Positions 1-7,192 of a DNA stretch of 15,717 nucleotides are shown here, piece after piece. The notes under the pieces were generated by a model. That model made no database searches. It was not told the origin of the DNA and saw only the letters and a list, made by a program, of their open reading frames with translations. This DNA comes from Bacteriovoracaceae bacterium UBA4573. Its GTDB lineage: Bacteria; Bdellovibrionota; UBA1018; UBA923. The stretch lies in the NCBI GenBank assembly GCA_002387735.1, contig DGKJ01000046.1:16223-31939 (forward strand). Reading direction: 5' to 3'. The translations under genes and the position numbers were made by a program. How positions within the stretch are numbered: the stretch's first letter is position 1; every line of letters starts with the position of its first letter.

Positions 1-1140
1 GTAAGTCATGCCGCCGTACTCGCAGCTCCAAAAAATAAATCGAAGGTAGAATGGCCCGCCGATCTATACCTTGAAGGCAGTGACCAACATCGCGGTTGGT
101 TTCAAACCTCGCTCCTTACGGCGGTCGAAGCACGAGGCGCGGCCCCATTTAAGCGCGTATTAACTCATGGATTCGTAAACGATCGTGAAGGAAAGAAAAT
201 GTCGAAATCCAAGGGCAATGTAGTTGACCCGCTGGATTTTGTGTCAAAAAACGGAGCCGAAATTTTGCGGCTTTGGGTCGTGACTGAAGACTATCGCAAT
301 GACATTAATTTTTCGTCGGAGACAATCGATCGCATTTCGGAATCGTACCGAAAAATTAGAAACACCTTTCGGTATATTTTAGGAAACATCAATGATTTCG
401 AATCGAGTATGCTTCCGAAGTCTGAGTCGGATTATTGTGATCTCGATCAGTGGGCGCTTGCACGCACCGAAAAATTTTTGGCGCGCGTAAAGGCCGCGTA
501 TGATTCATACGAATTTCACCAGGCCTACCATGCACTGGTAAATTTTTGCGCAACGGATCTGAGCGCGCTGTATTTTGATATTTTGAAAGATCGCCTGTAC
601 ACGTCTGCAAAAAATTCGAAAGAACGCCGTTCGTCTCAATCGGCGCTTTATCGTATCGGGTTGGCTCTGGCTTCGAGTTTGGCGCCAATTTTGTCGTTTA
701 CCTCTGAAGAAGTGTGGGGGTATCTCAAGCAGACGGGGTCGGTATTCGAGTCTGATTTTCCAGTGTGGTCTGCTAGTTCGGAGCGCGAAAACATAGCCAT
801 GCGTGTCGAAAAGGCCCTCGAGCTTCGTGAGCCCATTAATAAAAAGTTAGAGAGTTTAAGAGCCGCCAAAGAAATTGGGCACTCTCTTGAGGCCTCTGTC
901 GAAGTGAAGGCGCCGGATACTGTAGTTGCCCAAGTTGAACAAGTGCGCGAGGACCTTGCTCGAATGTTTATTGTGTCAAAAATTATTTTAAAACCTGGAA
1001 ACTCCGAGGGAGTGGAGGTTTTAGCGAAAAAGGCTGACGGCGAAAAGTGCGCACGATGTTGGACGTATTCCCAGCACGTTGGCACGGACTCGAATCACCC
1101 ACAACTTTGTGATCGATGTACAACGGCGGTGAAGGCATGA
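1..1140 (+). CDS. ileS: Isoleucyl-tRNA synthetase, 3' part (5' end outside window)
   Basis: This class I aminoacyl-tRNA synthetase charges tRNA-Ile with isoleucine in the cytoplasm. The frame is open from base 1, so about 379 C-terminal residues are visible; a complete bacterial IleRS is roughly 900-950, so more than half is missing upstream. The catalytic-domain segment LYLEGSDQHRGWF is followed by GFVNDREGKKMSKSKGN, which carries the KMSKS ATP-binding signature (M at base 199). An anticodon-binding helical domain follows. The C-terminus carries the IleRS zinc finger: CARCW, then LCDRC. The internal ATG at base 199 is not the start, because homology runs well upstream of it. The stop overlaps the lspA start in an ATGA arrangement, so ileS is upstream in the lipoprotein-maturation operon. 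The ileS-lspA neighbourhood is common in bacteria. Identity is near certain. Confidence 0.97.
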   Translation, partial: VSHAAVLAAPKNKSKVEWPADLYLEGSDQHRGWFQTSLLTAVEARGAAPFKRVLTHGFVNDREGKKMSKSKGNVVDPLDFVSKNGAEILRLWVVTEDYRNDINFSSETIDRISESYRKIRNTFRYILGNINDFESSMLPKSESDYCDLDQWALARTEKFLARVKAAYDSYEFHQAYHALVNFCATDLSALYFDILKDRLYTSAKNSKERRSSQSALYRIGLALASSLAPILSFTSEEVWGYLKQTGSVFESDFPVWSASSERENIAMRVEKALELREPINKKLESLRAAKEIGHSLEASVEVKAPDTVVAQVEQVREDLARMFIVSKIILKPGNSEGVEVLAKKADGEKCARCWTYSQHVGTDSNHPQLCDRCTTAVKA

Positions 1141-1646
1141 AACTCAAATATCTCATTCTACTCGCGGTGAGTGGAACCATTATTTCAATTGATCAATTGA
1201 CCAAGCAGATTGTTGTTCAGCGGTTTTTATTAGGCGAAAGCGTCGAAGTGATTTCGGGATTTTTTAATTTGACCTATGTACACAACCCGGGTGCGGCATT
1301 CGGATTCCTCGCTCAGGCGCACTCTGGTTTTAGAGTTCCGTTTTTTATCGTTGTTCCGATGATTGCTCTAGCGATTATCGGATTTATTTTCAGAAAAGTG
1401 GACGATCGAGATCTTAAGTTGTCTGGCGCACTTTCGTTGGTAATTGGCGGCGCGGTCGGAAATTTAATAGATCGAGTCGCCTACAACTATGTAATCGATT
1501 TTTTAGATTTTCATTGGAATTATGCGATTCATTTTCCGGCTTTCAACGTTGCAGATATTGCCATAACGGTTGGAGTGGCCATCTTGATTATAGATATTTT
1601 CCAAAAGGAAAGCGCGCAGGCAAAAAATGTATCCAACGCTGCTTGA
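1137..1646 (+). CDS. lspA: Lipoprotein signal peptidase (signal peptidase II)
   Basis: This inner-membrane aspartyl protease removes the signal peptide from diacylglyceryl-modified prolipoproteins. The 169-residue length is typical. Visible family motifs are IDQLTK (residues 18-23), HNPGAAFGFL (49-58), GNLIDR (108-113), VIDF (119-122) and FNVADIAI (136-143). By alignment with known LspA enzymes the catalytic pair should be Asp121 and Asp140. Four hydrophobic segments are visible. An in-frame ATG at 1116 would add seven residues, but I chose 1137 because it places the first membrane segment right after MKLKY and makes the classic 4-base ATGA overlap with the ileS stop. It overlaps lgt by 20 bases. 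Together with lgt it supplies two steps of lipoprotein biogenesis. Identity is very secure; the start is likely. Confidence 0.96.
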   Translation: MKLKYLILLAVSGTIISIDQLTKQIVVQRFLLGESVEVISGFFNLTYVHNPGAAFGFLAQAHSGFRVPFFIVVPMIALAIIGFIFRKVDDRDLKLSGALSLVIGGAVGNLIDRVAYNYVIDFLDFHWNYAIHFPAFNVADIAITVGVAILIIDIFQKESAQAKNVSNAA

Positions 1647-2409
1647 GGTCGCAGGCTTTCCAATTCACACCTACGGCGTATTAATCGCAATTGGATTCGT
1701 ATTGTGTGTTTTTGTCGCAAAGCGCGAGGCACAGCGAACAGGTCTTCAAGCTGAAAAAATCGTAGACGCGGGTTTCTGGTCGCTTTTTGTTGGCATGATT
1801 GGGGCGCGATTACTCTATGTGATTACGCGCTGGGATTATTTTCGTCTTGTGCCTTTGGAGTCATTTTACGTCTGGGAGGGTGGACTTGTTTTCTACGGCG
1901 GTCCACTTTTTGTTATTCCATTTTTCTTTTGGTACGCTCGTCGCCACCAAATTCCGATTTTCAAACTCATGGACATAGGGGCTATTTCTTTGCCCCTCGC
2001 CCACGCTTTTGGGCGGCTCGGTTGTTTGTCCACTGGGTGTTGTTATGGACGTCCCACTAATAGCACCTGGGGAATTAAGCTGCATTCAGAACTTGTAGAG
2101 CCTTATCTTAGAGGGGTCAATTTGCATCCCACCCAACTCTACGAATCTGCTGCGTTGTTTTGTTTGACCGCGATTCTGTTCGTGCAGCATCGTAAAAAAT
2201 CTTTTGACGGCCAAACAGCCTCTCTTTACCTAATTATTTATCCGGTGATTCGATTTATTGTAGAAACCTTTCGCGGAGACACGGTGCGGGGTTTTGTTTT
2301 TGGCGGTGCACTATCAACGTCGCAGTTTATTTCGATTTGGATTCTGTTCAGCGGAATATTGTCGTACGTTTATTTTCGGTCACGATCTCTAAAAAAAGCG
2401 GTCGCGTGA
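1627..2409 (+). CDS. lgt: Prolipoprotein diacylglyceryl transferase
   Basis: Lgt transfers diacylglycerol from phosphatidylglycerol to the lipobox cysteine of prolipoproteins in the inner membrane, the step before LspA cleavage. The 260-residue length is normal and there are about seven membrane segments. Key motifs are IHTYGVL (residues 13-19), GGLVFYGG (85-92), the Lgt signature region GRLGCLSTGCCYGRPT (129-144) with Arg130 at the essential arginine position, HPTQLYE (167-173), and RFIVETFRGD..RG (209-222). The position of the functionally important E. coli His103 appears to hold Tyr90 (VFYGG). I believe this is a known variant in other phyla, and the GCCYG form is likewise a lineage variant. 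The ATG lies inside the end of lspA, with GCAGG six bases upstream as a weak ribosome-binding site. The stop codon shares one base with the next start (TGATG). Identity is very secure. Confidence 0.96.
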   Translation: MYPTLLEVAGFPIHTYGVLIAIGFVLCVFVAKREAQRTGLQAEKIVDAGFWSLFVGMIGARLLYVITRWDYFRLVPLESFYVWEGGLVFYGGPLFVIPFFFWYARRHQIPIFKLMDIGAISLPLAHAFGRLGCLSTGCCYGRPTNSTWGIKLHSELVEPYLRGVNLHPTQLYESAALFCLTAILFVQHRKKSFDGQTASLYLIIYPVIRFIVETFRGDTVRGFVFGGALSTSQFISIWILFSGILSYVYFRSRSLKKAVA

Positions 2410-3254
2410 TGCGTTGGGTTTTAGTCGCGTGCTTGCTGTTTTACTCCACGGTCTCCTCTGCTTCAGAAAATTTTTCGCGTATCGTGGTGCTCATGCCACA
2501 TTTAGCGGAATCTCTTTTTAACTTCGGAATACTGGAAGAAATCGTTGGGGTTCCCGAGTTCACCACGGTGCCGGAATCTCAGAAAAAACGAATCAAATTT
2601 ATTGGACCCTATCATCGAATTTCCATTGAAAGCGTATTGGCGCTCAGGCCAACCATTGTGTTGGCAAGCAAAGACGGAAATTTATTAAGCAACGTCGACG
2701 AATTAACAGCCCTAGGAATTAATGTTAAAACATTTGACCCCCGAACCCTTGGAGGGGTGGTCGCTACATTAGTATCTTTGCGCGAAATCGCCGATCAAGT
2801 GCGGCCCAAACTAAAGCTTCAAAATGAACGAAAATTATTAGATTTTAAGAAGCAATTAACTAAACTGCGCGGCTCATTACCTAACGCCCGAGTTTTTGTT
2901 CAAATTGGATTTGATCCGTTGGTGACGGTGTCCGATCGGAGTTTTCTCGGAGAGTTCATTCATCATTTAGGACTTGAAAATATTTATGCAAAGGAACTCG
3001 CTGCATATCCGCGGCCCGCAATTGAAGACGTTGTGTCTCGCCGGCCGGATATTATTTTGATCGTCAATCTAACGAATTCAGCTCAAGTCGGTGAAAAAAA
3101 TCGCGCCGTATGGGCGAAGTTTAGATCTCTTCCAGGGGTAAGCAACGATCGAGTAATAATGTTAGCTGGTGATCGCATTGTAAAACCCGGGTTCGAAATG
3201 CTTCAGGGCGCAGGGGATCTGGTTACACAGTTAAAGAGGAATAATGGCAAATAG
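2409..3254 (+). CDS. Periplasmic BtuF-like substrate-binding protein of an ABC importer
   Basis: This is a helical-backbone (BtuF/FhuD/TroA-type) binding protein that captures a metal chelate in the periplasm and delivers it to the permease encoded next. The 281 residues begin with a Sec signal peptide (MRWVLVACLLFYSTVSSA, cleavage probably before Ser-Glu-Asn). The family layout follows: RIVVLMPHLAESLFNFG near the mature N-terminus, then GPYHRISIESVLALRPTIVL, where the phrase 'S.E.vlaL.PdlVl' is the family hallmark, then a long linking helix and a second lobe ending in LPGVSNDRVIML. The open frame extends back to 2337, but that would place 24 unlikely residues before the signal peptide, so ATG 2409 is preferred; it shares a base with the lgt stop. 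No Shine-Dalgarno is visible, so translation is probably coupled to lgt. The ligand (cobalamin, heme or siderophore) cannot be read from sequence. Confidence 0.88.
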   Translation: MRWVLVACLLFYSTVSSASENFSRIVVLMPHLAESLFNFGILEEIVGVPEFTTVPESQKKRIKFIGPYHRISIESVLALRPTIVLASKDGNLLSNVDELTALGINVKTFDPRTLGGVVATLVSLREIADQVRPKLKLQNERKLLDFKKQLTKLRGSLPNARVFVQIGFDPLVTVSDRSFLGEFIHHLGLENIYAKELAAYPRPAIEDVVSRRPDIILIVNLTNSAQVGEKNRAVWAKFRSLPGVSNDRVIMLAGDRIVKPGFEMLQGAGDLVTQLKRNNGK

Positions 3255-4173
3255 CGCCAAAATTATTGGGGTCCTGCTTTTGGCGTTGCTCGCCTTTGTC
3301 GTCGCAGTCTTGGTCGGGCCAGCCGAAATGACGTCTGAAATATTTTGGCAATTGCGGTTGCCGCGTGCGATCGGCGTGGCCAGCGTTGGCGCGGGACTCG
3401 CGGTAGCGGGCGTGCTCGTTCAGTCGAGTTTCGGGAACCCTTTGGCAGACCCGTTTACTGTCGGTATCGCCTCCGCCGCCGCTCTTGGAGCAGTAGTAGG
3501 CGCGGTGGTTTTTCGCGGAAGTTTTCTGGGTTTTGGACCCGGAGCAATGGCATTTGTATTTGCCTTAGGGTTTTCCTTCGTTATGACGGCATGGATGCGG
3601 CGTGGTATTCGTAGCGCCGCCGACATATTATTAGTGGGAGTCGTGTGTGGATTTTTCTTTACCGCATGTGCCACCTTAATTCTCTCGCTCTCGGAACCTC
3701 ATGCTTTGGCTCATTCTCTTAGTTGGCTTATGGGTTCGGCCACTTACATAGAATTACCGTGGGCACTTGGTGTTGCTGCAATAACGACCGTCGTCACTTT
3801 AGTGGCGTGGCTTCAGTGGCGCGCGATGGATTTAGTAACAGTCAACGAACTCACGGCTCGCAGCATGGGGGTAGATGTAAAAAAATTGCGACTCCTACTG
3901 TATGTTTGTGTGGCTGTGATCGTCGCTATTAGTGTGGGAGTCGCTGGCGTGATCGGTTTCGTAGGTCTTGTCGTGCCTCATGCTCTTAGGCGCCTTGGTG
4001 TGCGAAGTACTGTAACCTTAATTCCAGCCGCTTTTTTTTCGGGCGCCGCGTTAGTCTTAAGCGCAGACGCTTTGGCTCGGACGATTATAGCGCCGACAGA
4101 AGTGCCGGTCGGGGTAATTTTGGCTATTATTGGTGCTCCAGTGTTTTTATGGTTGGCGCGGAGGTCGTTGTAA
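3244..4173 (+). CDS. FecCD/BtuC-family ABC importer permease
   Basis: This is the membrane subunit of a type II ABC importer for cobalamin, heme or iron-siderophore complexes. At 309 residues it is slightly shorter than the usual 320-350, mostly at the N-terminus. About nine or ten hydrophobic segments are visible. FecCD landmarks are LRLPRAIGVASVGAGLAVAG (residues ~37-56), NPLADPFTVGIASAAALGA (~66-84), ARSMGVDVKKLRLL (the cytoplasmic coupling region that contacts the ATPase), and GVIGFVGLVVPHALRRLG. The start overlaps the binding-protein gene by 11 bases, with AGAGGA just upstream at unusually tight spacing. One base separates its stop from the next start. Only one permease gene is present, as expected for a homodimeric permease. 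Family assignment is secure; substrate unknown. Confidence 0.93.
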   Translation: MANSAKIIGVLLLALLAFVVAVLVGPAEMTSEIFWQLRLPRAIGVASVGAGLAVAGVLVQSSFGNPLADPFTVGIASAAALGAVVGAVVFRGSFLGFGPGAMAFVFALGFSFVMTAWMRRGIRSAADILLVGVVCGFFFTACATLILSLSEPHALAHSLSWLMGSATYIELPWALGVAAITTVVTLVAWLQWRAMDLVTVNELTARSMGVDVKKLRLLLYVCVAVIVAISVGVAGVIGFVGLVVPHALRRLGVRSTVTLIPAAFFSGAALVLSADALARTIIAPTEVPVGVILAIIGAPVFLWLARRSL

Positions 4174-4174
4174 A

Positions 4175-4966
4175 ATGAGCATCGACTTTTCTAATTTCAG
4201 TTTTACTTACGCCGGCGGTTCCAAGGCGGCCATACAAGATATTTGTCATGAATTTGAGTCGGGTTCTTATTGGTGTGTCGCCGGAGCTAACGGGTCCGGT
4301 AAGTCGACTCTCCTTAAATCAGTCTGCGGAATTTTAGACGGTACGGTTGGTAAGGGTACAGTCAAAATCGAAGGGCGAGAAATTCGCTCGATCGATCGAG
4401 TTAATTTGGCGAGAACAGTCGCTTACGTTCCGGGTGGAGCGGGAATACAATTTCCTATTACTGCGCGCGAACTTATTGCGCAGGGACGCTTTCCCTATAA
4501 GCAGCGGCTATCTATTGGTTTGAGTGAAGAAGACGAAACAAAAATTCAGTCTATTGTGGCGTTGTTGGGTTTAGAAAAAAATCAGAATCGCTTGGTGTCA
4601 CAGCTATCTTGGGGAGAGTCTGCCCTGGTGATGTTGGGCCGTGCATTGGCTCAGGAAACTAAATGGCTCGTTCTCGACGAAGCAGTTTCTAGTTTAGACC
4701 TCGGAGTGCAACGAAGAGTTTTTTCAGTACTCGAAAAAATGCATCGCGATCGAAAAGTTGGAATATTATTTGTAGGCCACGACCTTAATCTTGCTGCGGA
4801 ATTTATTCCAAAACTGCTTTGGCTTCATGAGGGAAAAATAATCAAAAGCGGACCTTTTAACGAAGTTTTGAGCGACGATTTACTCAGTTACGTTTATGGC
4901 AAAGATGCGGGCCTTAGCGTGGGCCAGAACCCGAAAAACGGTAAGCCAAAAATTTTCTTTTCGTAA
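4175..4966 (+). CDS. ABC importer ATP-binding subunit (FecE/BtuD-like) with atypical motifs
   Basis: This is the cytoplasmic ATPase expected to power the BtuF/BtuC-like importer encoded directly upstream. At 263 residues it is normal for the family. Walker A is intact (GANGSGKST, residues 37-45), as are Walker B (WLVLDEA, catalytic Glu169), the D-loop (SSLDL) and the switch histidine (GHDLNLA, His202). Two motifs depart from consensus. The Q-loop 'YVPQ' reads YVPGG, with Gly87 where Gln normally coordinates magnesium and signals to the permease. The signature LSGGE/Q reads LSWGE (144-148), and the residues that follow also differ from the usual RQR pattern. The DEP of Walker B is DEA. The start at 4175 follows GGAGG by ten bases; upstream in-frame ATG 4130 lies within the permease gene and is rejected. 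It is probably functional with altered kinetics, but a defective ATPase is possible. Confidence 0.9.
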   Translation: MSIDFSNFSFTYAGGSKAAIQDICHEFESGSYWCVAGANGSGKSTLLKSVCGILDGTVGKGTVKIEGREIRSIDRVNLARTVAYVPGGAGIQFPITARELIAQGRFPYKQRLSIGLSEEDETKIQSIVALLGLEKNQNRLVSQLSWGESALVMLGRALAQETKWLVLDEAVSSLDLGVQRRVFSVLEKMHRDRKVGILFVGHDLNLAAEFIPKLLWLHEGKIIKSGPFNEVLSDDLLSYVYGKDAGLSVGQNPKNGKPKIFFS

Positions 4967-4977
4967 ACTCACGTCGG

Positions 4978-5000
4978 GGACGATTTACATGTAAATGTCC
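4978..5000. other. Imperfect inverted repeat at a convergent gene junction
   Basis: The arms GGAC-ATTTA and TAAAT-GTCC flank a CATG loop, with a single unpaired G at 4982. The inner 14 bases (4983-4996) are a perfect palindrome. It spans the stop codon of the minus-strand barrel gene and lies 11 bases after the ATPase gene stop. It could serve as a two-way 3' end hairpin or a protein site. No T-tract follows on either strand, so a classical intrinsic terminator is not supported. Confidence 0.35.
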
Positions 5001-5863
5001 ATCGTAACAGCGTGGTCAAAGGAACGAACAGCGTCTTCACGCTTCGATTGATAACCGTAACTCAGTCCGAGTTTTGGACCAACCCAGCCACCGCCAGCGC
5101 TCCAACCCTTTTCCCGATATCCGAAAAGGCCGCCGCGGGCATAAAAACTTCCGCCCATCGCGATTTCCGCGCCGCCACTGTAGACCGGGTAAGCGCCCCG
5201 ATCATGCCAAAATTTTTCAACCAAATCGCCGTAGAGTAACAAAATCTTACTTACGTTGACCTTTACTCCACCACCATAGGTTCTGGGGCCAGTAAGCACT
5301 TCATCGGAAGCGCGGTGAATTAAGTTATCGGCTACCAAACCTATTTGAATTGGTGTTGCGATTACGGTTTCCGGAATGGCGAATGAAACCGAAGCGCCAC
5401 CGTCGACGCCGCTAATGGCACGTCCCGTCGCGGCCAGTCGATTGTCGCGAGTTGAATAGCGCTTGCCGCCCAATCCAATACCCATGAACGGGAGCACTCG
5501 CTTAGCCACAGCCACGTGTACAAAGTCCGCGTCATGACGTCGGGTAAAAGAAAGACCGGCGCTCGCGTATTGGTTCTTTCCATCGATAACCGACACATTA
5601 AATGTTTGATTTGTATTGTCAGGTGTTCCGGCTCCCGTTGGGGAATTGATCCAGTTAAATGTGCCAGAAAGTGAGGCCACTTGTTGAAACGCGAGCATGC
5701 TTGGGTTCAACGTCACCGTATCATTCAACATTGCACCGCCTCTGCCGCTCTGCGAAAGGCTCAACGTTCTTGACGACTGAAAATCCAGCGCCAGTGTACT
5801 TAAAGGAGTTGTCGCTAATACTAGACTTATTAACTTTAGAATGCGGGGCATTGAATTTTGCAT
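4985..5863 (-). CDS. Predicted outer-membrane beta-barrel protein (PorV/FadL-like)
   Basis: I do not recognise a named family member. The 292-residue product begins with a signal peptide (hydrophobic core LISLVLATTPLSTLA, cleavage probably before Leu-Asp-Phe). It continues with many short alternating, glycine- and aromatic-rich strands, typical of an outer-membrane barrel. The segment GRGGAMLNDTVTLNPSMLA matches the 'G.GGA..A......NPA.L' opening of PorV/FadL/UPF0164-type barrels. The chain ends DIYM rather than with the usual terminal aromatic, though Tyr is next to last. The start at 5863 is supported by AAGGAAG seven bases upstream (5871-5877); ATG 5851 is a possible shorter start but would lose that site. 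It converges on the importer operon and diverges from the dksA-like gene. The cargo, if it is a transporter, is unknown. Confidence 0.78.
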   Translation of the reverse strand: MQNSMPRILKLISLVLATTPLSTLALDFQSSRTLSLSQSGRGGAMLNDTVTLNPSMLAFQQVASLSGTFNWINSPTGAGTPDNTNQTFNVSVIDGKNQYASAGLSFTRRHDADFVHVAVAKRVLPFMGIGLGGKRYSTRDNRLAATGRAISGVDGGASVSFAIPETVIATPIQIGLVADNLIHRASDEVLTGPRTYGGGVKVNVSKILLLYGDLVEKFWHDRGAYPVYSGGAEIAMGGSFYARGGLFGYREKGWSAGGGWVGPKLGLSYGYQSKREDAVRSFDHAVTMDIYM

Positions 5864-5905
5864 GGCTTTACTTCCTTATTTCCCTAGCATATAGGAGTCC
5901 AACTT
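5864..5905. promoter_or_regulatory. Short divergent intergenic region with two ribosome-binding sites
   Basis: Only 42 bases separate two divergent starts. The minus-strand barrel gene has AAGGAAG at 5871-5877 (read on the complement). The plus-strand dksA-like gene has AGGAG at 5893-5897, eight bases before its ATG. I found no convincing -35/-10 pair in this gap, so at least one promoter probably lies inside the neighbouring coding sequence. Confidence 0.7.
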
Positions 5906-6277
5906 ATGACGAAAGCAAAACTTGAATATTTTCGTAAGATTTTGACCAAGTGGCTCGAAGAGCTCCGGAAAGATATGCAGCAAACCGTTAGTCAGATCTC
6001 TCATGACGACGAAGTCTATGCCGATTGGACAGACGTAGCAAGTGTCGAAACCGACAAGACCATGCAGCTTAAAATTCGGGATCGCGAACGCGTTTTAATG
6101 TCGAAAATCGAAGAAGCCCTTCGTCGAATTGACGATGGGACCTACGGTGAATGCGAGCGTTGTGATGAACCCATTTCCGAGCCGCGCTTGAAAGCGAGAC
6201 CGGTTACGACTCTTTGCATTGACTGCAAATCAGAAATCGAAGGTACTGAGCACCGCTATCGTGCTTCGTATAGCTAA
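5906..6277 (+). CDS. dksA: DksA/TraR-family RNA polymerase secondary-channel regulator
   Basis: DksA-type proteins enter the secondary channel of RNA polymerase and, usually with ppGpp, adjust transcription during starvation. The 123-residue protein shows a coiled coil (about residues 5-35 and 46-75) with a tip reading DWTDVAS. Asp40, Asp43 and Ala45 occupy the D..D.A pattern that is functionally essential in E. coli DksA. A C4 zinc finger follows (Cys83, Cys86, Cys104, Cys107), in the contexts GECERCDEPI and LCIDC. It is about 28 residues shorter than E. coli DksA (151), mainly at the N-terminus. The start is supported by AGGAG. It precedes galU by 31 bases, but galU seems to have its own -10 element. 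The genome may hold paralogs, so the symbol marks the family. Confidence 0.88.
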   Translation: MTKAKLEYFRKILTKWLEELRKDMQQTVSQISHDDEVYADWTDVASVETDKTMQLKIRDRERVLMSKIEEALRRIDDGTYGECERCDEPISEPRLKARPVTTLCIDCKSEIEGTEHRYRASYS

Positions 6278-6293
6278 ACTGATTTAATAGCCC

Positions 6294-6299
6294 TATACT
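6294..6299 (+). promoter_or_regulatory. Candidate -10 element for galU (near-leaderless start)
   Basis: TATACT matches the sigma-70 -10 consensus at five of six positions and ends nine bases before the galU ATG. Transcription should begin about 6306, leaving a leader of roughly zero to three bases. No Shine-Dalgarno is present between dksA and galU. The -35 region is poor (TAGCTA at 17-base spacing), so this is a candidate only. Confidence 0.5.
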
Positions 6300-6308
6300 C
6301 TAAACATC

Positions 6309-7181
6309 ATGCGTGTACGTAAAGCGGTTATTCCCGTTGCTGGGTTAGGGACCAGGTTTCTGCCTGCCACGAAAGCCATTCCCAAAGAAATGATCCCGAT
6401 CATCGACAAACCGATGATCCAATACATTGTTGAAGAGTGCGTCGGCGCCGGCATTGAAGAGATCATTTTTGTTACTGCTCGTGGTAAAGATGCAATTCTA
6501 GATCATTTCGATATTAGCTTTGAGCTCGAAACCACATTACGGGCCAAGGGTAAGGCCGATCTTTTAAAGATATGCACTGAAGTGTCGCAGATGGTTACAG
6601 TAACAGCGGTGCGTCAAAAAGAGGCGCTCGGGCTTGGGCATGCAGTTCTTACGGCCAAGAGCGCCGTAGGTAACGAACCGTTTGCTGTATTACTTGGCGA
6701 CGATTTGGTCGTCTCCAAGGTGCCTTGTATTCGCCAGCTCATCAGCGTGTTCGAAAAACGAGAGCAGCCCGTAATCGGAGTAATGCAGGTTCCGCGCGAA
6801 GAAACTGGGAAGTACGGTATTATTGGCGGCAAAGAAATTGCGGGTTCGGGCGGGAAGCTCATTCAGGTTAAGACCATGGTTGAAAAGCCGAAACCTGCGA
6901 GTGCGCCTTCGAACCTCGCGTGTCCCGGGCGTTATGTACTCACGCCGAAAATTTTTGAATTACTCGAAAAAACTAAGCCCGGCGCAGGTGGAGAAATTCA
7001 ACTGACTGACGCACTCGCGAAATTGCCCGATAACGGGGGCTTATTAGCCTGTATTTTTGACGGACGTCGCTATGACACGGGCGATAAATTGGGTTACATT
7101 GAGGCGACGATCGCGTTTGCACTGCAGCGCCCGGAATTCAAAAAGTCAGTACGTGAGCTTTTGACTCGATATTCTCAATAG
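6309..7181 (+). CDS. galU: UTP-glucose-1-phosphate uridylyltransferase
   Basis: GalU makes UDP-glucose from UTP and glucose-1-phosphate in the cytoplasm, feeding lipopolysaccharide, capsule and glycan synthesis. The 290-residue length fits the family. The N-terminus carries the nucleotide-binding signature VIPVAGLGTRFLPATKAIPKEM (Gly-rich loop residues ~11-15, Lys26). ALGLGHAVL and LLGDDLV (metal-binding Asp) follow, then GKYGII, MVEKPKP, PGRYVL and GGEIQLTDA, all typical of GalU. The ATG at 6309 is the first residue of the conserved start (MRVRKAVIP) and has no Shine-Dalgarno. TATACT lies nine bases upstream, suggesting a promoter giving almost no leader. A secreted protein of unknown function follows after 11 bases. 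Identity is very secure. Confidence 0.96.
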   Translation: MRVRKAVIPVAGLGTRFLPATKAIPKEMIPIIDKPMIQYIVEECVGAGIEEIIFVTARGKDAILDHFDISFELETTLRAKGKADLLKICTEVSQMVTVTAVRQKEALGLGHAVLTAKSAVGNEPFAVLLGDDLVVSKVPCIRQLISVFEKREQPVIGVMQVPREETGKYGIIGGKEIAGSGGKLIQVKTMVEKPKPASAPSNLACPGRYVLTPKIFELLEKTKPGAGGEIQLTDALAKLPDNGGLLACIFDGRRYDTGDKLGYIEATIAFALQRPEFKKSVRELLTRYSQ

Positions 7182-7192
7182 GACAATAAAAG

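Noticed and set aside
2409..2435. LVAC in the BtuF-like signal peptide as a lipobox
   Set aside because: The cysteine is residue 8, leaving too short a hydrophobic region for signal peptidase II; the better cleavage site is after Ser-Ser-Ala.
3420..3674. Minus-strand and +1 frame open frames inside the permease gene
   Set aside because: Shadows of a GC-biased membrane-protein gene, with no ribosome-binding site or recognisable protein features.
4983..4996. The 14-base palindrome taken alone as a regulator operator
   Set aside because: About one such palindrome is expected by chance in this length; only the extended repeat is worth noting.
5012..5259. Plus-strand open frames opposite the barrel gene
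   Set aside because: They are antisense to a gene with a clear signal peptide and ribosome-binding site, and their translations look random.
5659..5925. Plus-strand open frame across the divergent region into the dksA-like gene
   Set aside because: It runs antisense to the barrel gene's signal peptide, ends out of frame with the dksA-like gene, and has no protein-like pattern.
6255..6274. Hairpin GCTAT...ATAGC at the end of the dksA-like gene as a terminator
   Set aside because: The stem is weak and bulged, and no T-run follows before galU.
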